Below are positions 1 through 6,306 of a DNA stretch of 20,565 nucleotides, in pieces. A program made the position numbers and the translations under genes. Source of the DNA: an uncultured Oscillospiraceae bacterium (GTDB lineage Bacteria; Bacillota; Clostridia; Oscillospirales; Oscillospiraceae); contig CAJUEU010000035.1 in NCBI GenBank assembly GCA_910585735.1, forward strand, positions 1 to 20,565, read 5' to 3'. The notes beneath the pieces were generated by a model. The model searched no databases, had not been told where the DNA came from, and saw only the letters and a program-made list of their open reading frames with translations. Every line of letters starts with the position of its first letter. The first letter of the stretch is position 1.

Positions 1-106
1 AGGGGCACCGGGCCTGTACTTCAATATCATCCAGAGTGGACGGCTTCATCTGGAGACCGCACAGAGCGGCGGCCTCCAGGATGGGGATACGGATATAACC
101 GTCCAT
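1..106 (-). CDS. Start of a CHC2-zinc-finger/primase-like protein (partial)
   Basis: Only the first 35 codons lie in the window; the gene runs off the left edge. The start is ATG at 106, preceded by an AGGAGG site that overlaps the TAG stop of the Rad50-like gene upstream, so the two are translationally close. The peptide reads MDGYIRIPILEAAALCGL and ends at Ala-Arg-Cys-Pro, which looks like the lead-in to a first CPxC zinc knuckle. This opening resembles CHC2-type zinc-finger/primase proteins of clostridial mobile elements, from memory of the family. A primase would suit the helicase, clamp and SSB elsewhere in the window. The function is inference because the catalytic part is not visible. 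Confidence 0.5.
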   Translation of the reverse strand, partial: MDGYIRIPILEAAALCGLQMKPSTLDDIEVQARCP

Positions 107-118
107 AAAACCTTCCTC

Positions 119-1963
119 CTAACTGGCTTTTTTGAGGGGTTCGGGGGCCTGCTGGCCGGGGGTGACTATCGAAAGGGGTGCGTTGGGAACTACCCTGGCC
201 AGCAGGATCTGGTCCAGCAGCTTGGGCAGGGCGGTGATGCTCTCCACATCGTCGATAAAGACGGGATAGCGCCGCCCGGTGAGCCGCTTCATCAGCTGGG
301 AGACCTCCAAACCCGCCCGCAGCTTCTCCGAGTGGGAGAGCCGCCGGTAGTCCCTGCCGTTATACTGAAAGCGGAAAGCGCTTTTCAGCTCGCCGGTGGT
401 CTTTACCAAGTCGTAGAGGGAGATTTTCACCTGGGGCATGGACAGGCTGGCAAAGGAAAGCTCGTTTCGCACCGCAAGGTAGTTGACCGCAGCGCTCATC
501 AGCAGCTTTTTCTGCCGGATCAGTTTATCCACTTCCCTGTCGCGGGCGTTCAGGTCGGGGGCCGGCCGTGCGGAGACTTTTTCCAGGGCGGCCAGTTCTT
601 CCTCCGCCTCCTGCTCCTCAGCGTGGAGCGCGGAAAGCCGCTGCATCTCCTCATCGTCCAGGTTCCCATAGATTAAACTGGCAGTTCTATCCTGTATCTG
701 GCTGTTCAAGTCCGCAAGTTCTTTTTCATAGTCCCGGAGTTCCTGCTCCATTTTAGCCCGCTGCCCTTGGAGTCGAGCCAATAAGGTGGCATTTTTCTCC
801 ACATCCTGTTGGTGGAATTGTTCAAAGGTTTCCCGTGCCTGTTTTTCCAGAGCGGTCAGGTCGTTTAATTGCGACCGCAGCCCCTGGCCCCGTGAGGTGA
901 CTTCCCTCAGCTTTTGCCGGAGATTTTCCTGGGCCTGGGCTACCGCATCGTTGGGGAGCGGCTGCTTGCAGGTGGGGCAAATGGCGTCGGGCTGGGTGTG
1001 GGAGAGTATGGTGGTTATCTGCTTATGCTCCGCCGCCGCTGCCTGGAGCGCCGCCTGGGTCTCGGCCAAAGCGGTGGTAAACTTGCCCTCGTAGCTTTTT
1101 ACTCGCAGACGTTCCTGGGCCAGTTCTGCCTGGCGAAGCTGTTCCAGCAGTTTCGGGGAAATTTCTTCCGGCTTGTCCCGGAGCAGTTCCTCGTACCGCA
1201 GGTGCAGCCCCTCCAGCTGCTTTTCTAAGGCGGGGCGGTCGATACCCACCTCCCTCTTCTGTTCCAGGGCATCGATCTGAGTTTTAATCTGTGCCATCCG
1301 TTCCTTTCCTTGGGCGACAGCCTCCTTGTTTTCCCTCTGCTGCTGGATCAGCTGGACCTTCTGGCCCTCCAGCACCAGCTTCCCTTCCTCCAAGTCACGG
1401 ATCTCCTCCCGTATGGTCTTGAGGAAGGTCTCCGGCGAAAGGAGGGACACATTCTCCAAAAGGGCCTGCTCCGGTTCGGTGAGCCGTTCCAGCACCGCCT
1501 TGTGGTCAATGAGGGGCAAGTTCCTTTGCAGAAGGGTCTGCCCATCGTTGCCCAGGGTCTCAATGAAATACAGGGGATTGAAGATGGAGAGAAACTCGTC
1601 CTTCTCCCCGAACATCTGGGAAAGGTCGGCCTGACGGATGGCGTAACCGTCCCAGGTGACCTGCATCTTATCCCGTTTCCGGGTACGGACCAGCTCATGG
1701 GAAGCGCCCTTGTCGTCCTTGATCCACAGGTGGATCTCGATGTCCGGCAGGGTCTCACAGTAGAGCTTGTCGATGTGGGCCCCGCCGTACCGGTCCTGGC
1801 CGGTGACGGCAAAGGCGATGGCATCCACCACCGAGGTTTTCCCGGCGTGGTTGGCCCCGGTGATAAAGCTCACCGAGCCGAAGTCAAAGGTCTGCTCCTC
1901 CTGGAAGCACTTGAAGCCGGAAGCGGACATTCTGGTGATTTGAAATCCAGTGATCTTTTTCAT
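119..1963 (-). CDS. Rad50/SbcC-like AAA ATPase with zinc hook
   Basis: A 614-residue SMC-type ATPase. The Walker A motif GANHAGKTS lies at about residues 36-44 after a short beta-rich start. A long charged, Leu/Gln/Glu-rich coiled coil (about 165-475) follows and is split by CPTC near residue 330, the CxxC of a Rad50 zinc hook. The C-terminal ATPase half holds a signature-like SHSEKLRAGLE and a Walker B YPVFIDD. Rad50/SbcC proteins use ATP to tether and process DNA ends, usually with an Mre11/SbcD nuclease; no nuclease gene is visible here. At 614 residues it is shorter than chromosomal SbcC (about 1000). ATG at 1963 follows AAGGAGG by 7 bases, and the SD overlaps the TAA that closes the Rad52-like frame upstream. 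The two probably act together in recombination (inference). Confidence 0.88.
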   Translation of the reverse strand: MKKITGFQITRMSASGFKCFQEEQTFDFGSVSFITGANHAGKTSVVDAIAFAVTGQDRYGGAHIDKLYCETLPDIEIHLWIKDDKGASHELVRTRKRDKMQVTWDGYAIRQADLSQMFGEKDEFLSIFNPLYFIETLGNDGQTLLQRNLPLIDHKAVLERLTEPEQALLENVSLLSPETFLKTIREEIRDLEEGKLVLEGQKVQLIQQQRENKEAVAQGKERMAQIKTQIDALEQKREVGIDRPALEKQLEGLHLRYEELLRDKPEEISPKLLEQLRQAELAQERLRVKSYEGKFTTALAETQAALQAAAAEHKQITTILSHTQPDAICPTCKQPLPNDAVAQAQENLRQKLREVTSRGQGLRSQLNDLTALEKQARETFEQFHQQDVEKNATLLARLQGQRAKMEQELRDYEKELADLNSQIQDRTASLIYGNLDDEEMQRLSALHAEEQEAEEELAALEKVSARPAPDLNARDREVDKLIRQKKLLMSAAVNYLAVRNELSFASLSMPQVKISLYDLVKTTGELKSAFRFQYNGRDYRRLSHSEKLRAGLEVSQLMKRLTGRRYPVFIDDVESITALPKLLDQILLARVVPNAPLSIVTPGQQAPEPLKKAS

Positions 1964-1975
1964 ATCAGCCCCTCC

Positions 1976-2782
1976 TTACGCGGCGATCTCATAGCTTTCC
2001 AGCAGATTGACCACCTGGTTGTTTCTGCCCCGCTGCTGGTTCAGCCGCACATTCCGCAGTCAGATTCCCTGGGCAAGCTGCGGGTCGTTTCCGGGCCGCA
2101 GGCAGACGAGCTGCCGGCCCTGCCGGTCACAGAGGCTGATGGCGGTGAGCTTTCCGTCCTCCGATACCTTTCTGTCCTGGACGGTATAATCGAAGGTGAA
2201 GGCGCCGGCCTTGGTTGGCGGCAGGGTGGCGGGGGCGGCTGCCCGCTGTGTGACCAGTGAAGCCGTTTTCTGCGGGGCCGGGGATGATGCTGTTCCCGCC
2301 TTTCCCTGAAGCATCTGGGCATACCGGGCGTCCAGCGTTTTGCGGCCAGCCTCGGTAATATAGCAGTTTTTCCCTTTCTGCTCCACATCCACCCAAACGG
2401 CGCCCATGGAGTAGAGGTATCGTCCGATGCCCCACTGGACAGCGGCCCGCTTGAAGGAATCGGAAAGCCCGCCTTTCACCGGCTCAATGTCGCTGTTTTC
2501 GGCCCCATCGGTCTTTGTCACCCACTCCTTGCGCTCCTCATCGTAGATGGAGAGGGCGCAGAGCTGGGAGCCCTTGTTGACGATCTGGTGCCAGGGGGAA
2601 AACTCGGTCTTCCAGTGGAAGGGCCCTACCGTTTCGTCCAGCCGCTTCTGGATGGCCCGGCTGGTGATGAAGGCCACCGCCAGCCCCCGGCTTTTATCCT
2701 GGGTGGTCTGCTGGATGCGCCATTCCACATCCTTCGCCTCAAAGGGAGCGGTGAGTTTTTTGGTAAGTTCCTGCTCATTCAT
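1976..2782 (-). pseudogene. Rad52/Rad22-like annealase, interrupted by in-frame TGA
   Basis: The first 240 codons encode a protein like the Rad52/Rad22 (DdrA-type) single-strand annealing family. Features are an N-terminal LTKKLTAPFEAKDVEWRIQQ, then an internal GGLSDSFKRAAVQWGIGRYLY core typical in style of this fold, then a Pro/Ala-rich linker and a short C-terminal segment. These proteins coat single-stranded DNA and anneal complements. At codon 241 (2060-2062) there is TGA, but the same frame continues 27 more sense codons to TAA at 1976-1978. That TAA touches the SD of the next gene, exactly as at other junctions in this operon, so it is probably the ancestral stop. A CGA-to-TGA change would explain the lesion. 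The product ending at 2060 keeps the annealase core and may still work. The start is ATG at 2782 behind AAAGGAG. Confidence 0.72.
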
Positions 2783-2800
2783 GGTGATTACTCCTTTCGC

Positions 2801-3037
2801 TTATTGGATAAAGTTTTTCAAAGTCCGTCCGCTGGGGATCAGGACTTTTTCGTAGTAGTAATCCGGGGACTTGTCCTTCAGGTGTTCCAGAAGATCCCGG
2901 TGTTCTAGCTTCAGCTGATTGTGAGACGCCGAAAAATGATCGTCGTTGTTAGGCATCTCCAAAATCAGGTAGGGCAGGGAGGATAGTGTGTGCAGACTTT
3001 TTGCTTCGCTAAAAGGGTTTTTAATCGTTTGTGCCAC
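2801..3037 (-). pseudogene. 3' remnant of an unrecognised gene at the left edge of the AT-rich insert
   Basis: This frame could start at GTG 3037 but has no ribosome-binding site there. The downstream 65 codons are written like the neighbouring operon genes (LEMPNNDDHFSAS, then a charged helix, ending PSGRTLKNFIQ), while the first dozen codons are AT-rich like the insert. I read it as the C-terminal end of a longer minus-strand gene whose 5' part was lost when the AT-rich segment arrived. It ends 19 bases before the Rad52-like start, with that gene's SD between them, so it sits in the operon. No family recognised. Confidence 0.4.
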
Positions 3038-3086
3038 TGAAAAAGAAATGTAAGATAAAATTCAGTATTAAATTTACCGTATTATG

Positions 3087-3115
3087 TTGACGTTTATTGC
3101 AACCTGTGCTATACT
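3087..3115 (+). promoter_or_regulatory. Sigma-70-type promoter of the HTH/membrane gene
   Basis: TTGACG at 3087-3092 and TATACT at 3110-3115 are separated by exactly 17 bases, five of six consensus matches in each box. Transcription would start near 3121-3123, almost on the ribosome-binding site (GAGGTGA, 3124-3130), so the 5' UTR would be very short. Confidence 0.8.
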
Positions 3116-3136
3116 TTACTCATGAGGTGAGCCTTA

Positions 3137-3622
3137 TTGGAAAGATTAGAAAAATTTGATGAGAGCAAGCTCATACGAATGAAAAAAAATCTATCGGTCA
3201 TTCGAAGGGTGGCAGGATGGACCGCAGAGGAGATGGGAGAACGTATAGGTGTTAAACGACAGACCATAAGTAGTTTAGAAAAAAATCCTGACTACCCAAT
3301 GACAAAAACACAATACATTGCAATCAGGGCTGTTCTTTATTATGAAATGGAGAAGAGCCAAAACCAGACACTTCGCGATTTGGTCGATATTCTGGTAGTG
3401 AACGATGATTTGTCAACAGAGAAATTAGAAGAAGTTGACAAGGCGGTTGAAAAAGTTTCTCAAAAAAACGGACGAGCAGTAAATTCTGCCGCAATCGTTA
3501 TGGGGCTTTCGGCTGCTCTTGGAGCTATTGGTTTTGCAATAGGTGGATTTCCAGCAGCAACGATGATGGCAACCCAAGCATCAAAGATGATTAGCAATCA
3601 GTCCCAGAAGCCAAAGAAATAA
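3137..3622 (+). CDS. HTH (XRE-like) protein with C-terminal membrane-like segment
   Basis: A 161-residue protein starting at TTG 3137, six bases after GAGGTGA; this weak start is favoured because the promoter and SD are placed exactly for it. Residues about 13-55 form an XRE-type helix-turn-helix (LSVIRRVAGWTAEEMGERIG then VKRQTISSLEKN). A helical, acidic middle follows. Residues about 115-148 are Gly/Ala-rich and hydrophobic (IVMGLSAALGAIGFAIGGFP), which could be a membrane hairpin, and a basic tail ends the protein. A DNA-binding domain joined to a membrane-like or amphipathic segment suggests a sensor-type repressor or a maintenance factor of the insert, but the function is unknown. It is AT-rich, with an A/T codon bias unlike the neighbours. 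The 49-residue gene follows 26 bases later. Confidence 0.75.
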   Translation: MERLEKFDESKLIRMKKNLSVIRRVAGWTAEEMGERIGVKRQTISSLEKNPDYPMTKTQYIAIRAVLYYEMEKSQNQTLRDLVDILVVNDDLSTEKLEEVDKAVEKVSQKNGRAVNSAAIVMGLSAALGAIGFAIGGFPAATMMATQASKMISNQSQKPKK

Positions 3623-4833
3623 AATGAAACATAGTAAGGAGGATTTTTGTGAGAAAAACCAGGAGCGATTGTACCGTTGGCACTTTTGAGAAAAAACATG
3701 GATTGCCCCCAGGAACAATTAGAAACAGAGATGGGCGTGATACAAGAAGTGACAAAAAAATTGGAACAATTAGAAAAGAAGGAAAAAAGCAAAGGTAGGA
3801 GATTTGTTATTATTAGCGGGTAGCTTTTCTCCGGCAGTTCTGTCAGTTCCGGTATCTTGTCTGCATCCTGCACCTGCCGGAGCAGGCCGGATACCTCTTG
3901 TGAGCCATCTCCCCGTGGTTTTCGGATGCCCAGCACCGCCACCTGGCGGAACCGCTGGAACTCCTTGCCGCAGAATTTATAGACCGAGAGCCGTTCAAAG
4001 TTATCGCAGAGAATACGGGCGATGTCGCTGGTGAGGCGGTAATAGGGGATGATGTAGACCAGCAGACCGCCTATCATCAGGTGACAAAGGCTGTTTACCA
4101 GGAACCGCTTTTCATCCCGTCCGGTGTGGCCGCCTTCCTCGATCACCGAGAGATACGGCGGGTTGAGAAATAGGACGTGGAACGCCTCGTGGCTGATCCT
4201 TGCGCTGAAATAGCTGCCGATGGCTACCCGATGAAGTCTTGTCTGAGCCTCCTCCGCCCGGCGCTCGTCCAGCTCTACGCCGTAGGCATAGCAGTTGTTA
4301 CCAGTTGCCATCAGGCGAAGTGCAACACCGTCCCCGCAGCAGGGATCCAGAAGATTGGTGGTCACCCCATCGGGAAACTCGATCCCCTTGGTGATAAGCT
4401 TTACATGCTCCGGGTCGGTAGGATAAAACCCCATTTTAACATTGTTCATCATCCGCCCAATGATGGCAGTTGATGTGGTCTTGTCATTGGCATCTGGCAT
4501 TCCTTTGACAAAAGCCTCCAGGGTATCGCAGAAACGGGAATAATCCGGGGTGGAGAGCCGAAATTTGGCAACTGCTTTCTCCAGACTGAGGGCTGCGGCC
4601 GCCAGATCTGGCAGTTCCATTTCCACCAGGGAGAGGCGGCAACTATCCAAAGCACCCAGCAGGCGAGCCTGCTGACTTTGCAGCGTTTGGTACCAGTCCT
4701 TCGCCCCATTGGGGTCTTTTTGCAGCTGCTTTTCAATTTTTTTCCTGGCGGCGGGCATTTCCTCCTTCGCCAGCAGGATGGTGCGCTTGGCCTGTTCCAA
4801 GCGGTCTATGGCATACAGCTGTTTTTCTTCCAT
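3598..4833 (-). pseudogene. DNA methyltransferase (NPPY class), 3' end lost
   Basis: The start is ATG 4833, eight bases after AAGGAG; a longer upstream reading lacks a site. Residues 1-120 are helical. Residues 163-169 are DPCCGDG (SAM-binding motif I), and residues 224-227 are NPPY (catalytic motif IV of N6-adenine/N4-cytosine DNA methyltransferases). From about residue 341 (below base 3814) the frame crosses into the AT-rich insert and yields Phe/Ser/Asn-rich antisense sequence, so the native C-terminus is missing. The catalytic core is intact, so residual activity cannot be excluded. It resembles DUF6094-type methyltransferases of clostridial elements (from memory). It follows the beta-helix-like gene after an 87-base gap holding two hairpins. 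Role: probable DNA modification protecting the element (inference). Confidence 0.78.
3649..3798 (+). CDS. Small basic protein, 49 residues, GTG start
   Basis: The frame has an excellent AAGGAGG at 3636-3642 placed six bases from GTG 3649, just after the HTH gene, so the two are likely co-transcribed. The product is basic and hydrophilic, with short similar pieces GTFEKKHGLPPGTIRN and GTIRKE and a central RDGRDTRSDKK. No membrane segment or signal peptide is seen. I do not recognise a named family. An overlapping frame starting at ATG 3699 encodes a coiled-coil-like acidic peptide that reads to TAG further on, but it lacks a comparable ribosome-binding site. A toxin, antitoxin or small nucleic-acid-binding role is possible and unproven. 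Confidence 0.5.
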   Translation: MRKTRSDCTVGTFEKKHGLPPGTIRNRDGRDTRSDKKIGTIRKEGKKQR

Positions 4834-4858
4834 CAGAAAAACTCCTTCCAGTAAAGCT

Positions 4859-4912
4859 GGAGGGGCAGGATCACGCGACCCGGCCCCTCCGATTTTTTGC
4901 CCCAAACGGGGT
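4859..4912 (+). terminator. Paired hairpins between the methyltransferase and beta-helix genes
   Basis: GGAGGGGC (4859-4866) pairs with GCCCCTCC (4883-4890) and is followed on the plus strand by six T (4893-4898). A second stem, GCCCC-AAA-CGGGG type (4899-4911), precedes GTTTTGTTTT. The T tracts lie on the plus-strand side, so this would stop plus-strand (antisense) transcription coming from the insert or beyond. On the minus strand it is only a hairpin in the operon spacer. Confidence 0.45.
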
Positions 4913-4920
4913 GTTTTGTT

Positions 4921-5526
4921 TTATGCTGCCAGTTCACTGGCAGGCTCTGCCTCCTGGACACGGGAAACGGTGTAGCCCTTTTCCCGCAGGACTTCCAGGA
5001 TGGAGGACACCAGTTCATTGTCCGTCTCCGGCTTGGGCGCAGGCTCCTTGGGCAAGGAGAGCGCCGGCTTTTTGACCGCCTTTTTCTTCGGCTTCATCAG
5101 CTTGCGGAAGGGAGCGGTCAGCAGCTTCTTCAGACCGGACAGCAATCTGCTGGGGAGATACCGGCGCAGGCTCACCACCTCCTGGGCGGTGCAACTGCCG
5201 ATGTTGGAGCGGTTCACCACCAGACACTTGGCCGAAACCTCCAATGCCTGGATAAAGTTTTTGGCGCAGAGGGTCCCGCTGGCCTTGCAGGTGGTCCCGT
5301 ACAGCTCCCCAAAGGCCCCGCTGCCGATCTCCACCTCCCGGATAAAACCGGTGCGGATGCTTACGGTATCCGCCTCCAGGCGGCGGGCATCCACGATGCC
5401 CCGGCCCAGAAGACGCCGGACCTTCAAAGTCCCGTTCACCTTTAGAACGCCGTTGACAACGAGGGTATCCGCGGAAAGGCTGCTGTAAAAAGCTACCTGG
5501 CCTTTTTCAATCGTAATGGTTTTCAT
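4921..5526 (-). CDS. Beta-helix-like (bactofilin-resembling) protein in the E1/JAB operon
   Basis: A 201-residue protein whose ATG overlaps the TGA of the E1-like gene (ATGA), a strong sign of coupled translation. Residues about 1-120 are a series of short beta strands separated by turns (DTLVVNGVLKVNGTLKVRRL and similar later steps, each with alternating hydrophobics and an N-G or R-G turn). This pattern is typical of right-handed beta-helix or bactofilin-like folds. A basic Lys/Pro-rich linker (about 130-165) and a short helical, acidic C-terminal domain (about 168-201) follow. I cannot name the family. It could be a polymer-forming scaffold or the partner/substrate of the E1-like enzyme; both are guesses. 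No signal peptide is visible, so it is probably cytoplasmic. Confidence 0.7.
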   Translation of the reverse strand: MKTITIEKGQVAFYSSLSADTLVVNGVLKVNGTLKVRRLLGRGIVDARRLEADTVSIRTGFIREVEIGSGAFGELYGTTCKASGTLCAKNFIQALEVSAKCLVVNRSNIGSCTAQEVVSLRRYLPSRLLSGLKKLLTAPFRKLMKPKKKAVKKPALSLPKEPAPKPETDNELVSSILEVLREKGYTVSRVQEAEPASELAA

Positions 5527-6306
5527 GCTGCTTTTCTCCTTTTTTCTTTGATAGTTGGCCGCATATTGATGTTGGTGGTGGAGAAGGAAACCGACTGGAC
5601 GGAGGTTTCTCCCCGCACCAGAATGTTATAGACCAGATCTACCACCGCGCAGGCCGCTGTGATGTTGGCCGTAATGGCCTGGGGCGCCGAGACAGAAGCC
5701 TCGGCACAGGAAAGCTCGGTAGGAAATTTGTCGGTCCCGTCTAAGATTTCGGGGTATAGGACCCCAACCGGCTTTTGGTAGGTGCGCCCGCCGCTGCGGA
5801 CACCACACACCACCTGGCCGGTGTACTCCCCGTTGCCGCTGTCGATGTACACCAGATTCTCCATCTGATAGAACACCCTATGACAAAGACTCTGGGACTT
5901 GTTGTTGTCCACCGCTCCAATAAGGATGACCAGCTCGGTGAGGGTTTTGGTGTGCCATTTGCATTCCGAATAATACCGGCCCATCTCCCACACACAAGGC
6001 GTTACCAGCTTTTTCAGCTGCTCTTCGTCCTCGATATAGGTGGGAATATACTCGGCTTCCAGGCCAAAGACGGCGGAATACCGTTCGGCAAGTATCCGCG
6101 CCTTGTTTTCCCCCAAGTCCGCCTCAATAAAGTTCTGGCGGACCAGATTCTTTTTCTCCACAAGGTCCCCGTCCACAATGAGAAAGCGGCATTTCCGCTG
6201 TCCCAGGGCGTAGGCTAGCCGGTAAAGATGGGGGGGCAATATGTCCGCCAGTCCCTCCTGCTCCCAGCATTACGATCTTGACCGGGCGATTTTGGGCAAA
6301 TTTCAT
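5523..6306 (-). pseudogene. ThiF/E1-like ubiquitin-activating-type protein, frameshifted at a C7 tract
   Basis: The ATG at 6306 overlaps the TGA of the JAB gene. The first 24 codons give MKFAQNRPVKIVMLGAGGTG and on to His-Ile-Ala, the nucleotide-binding loop of the ThiF/MoeB/E1 superfamily. At the run of seven C (plus-strand G7, 6230-6236) the frame breaks; removing one C gives a continuous 260-residue protein. Further E1 features are VDGDLVEKKNLVRQNF (the D-x-x-x-x-x-x-N-L-x-R-Q type motif, about 44-59), ILIGAVDNN (about 128-136) and SCAEAS (about 199-204), whose Cys200 is the likely thiol-transfer residue. These match PRTRC-type ThiF proteins in style. The E1 reaction would adenylate the C-terminus of a ubiquitin-like partner. 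As written, only a 24-residue stub plus tail would be made, unless frameshifting, a TTG start at 6239 or tract-length variation restores it. Confidence 0.82.

Larger units (their letters stand above)
3038..3814. mobile_element. AT-rich inserted segment that truncates the methyltransferase gene
   Basis: Base composition falls sharply here compared with both flanks. The segment carries genes on the opposite strand with their own promoter. The right edge is placed at about 3814: the methyltransferase frame is family-like up to Ser-Tyr-Pro-Leu (residue 340), then becomes low-complexity antisense translation of the insert. The left edge is approximate, within about 3000-3040. I found no transposase, no clear terminal inverted repeats and no obvious target duplication. 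It could be a small cargo segment, a recombination scar, or an insertion with deletion of the missing methyltransferase 3' end and the 5' part of the next gene. Confidence 0.55.

Noticed and set aside
1310..2260. Long plus-strand reading frame opposite the Rad50-like gene
   Set aside because: It is antisense to a clear coiled-coil ATPase, is rich in Gly/Leu/Pro typical of GC-rich shadow frames, and has no domain.
3038..3814. Classic insertion sequence
   Set aside because: No transposase, terminal inverted repeats or target duplication could be found.
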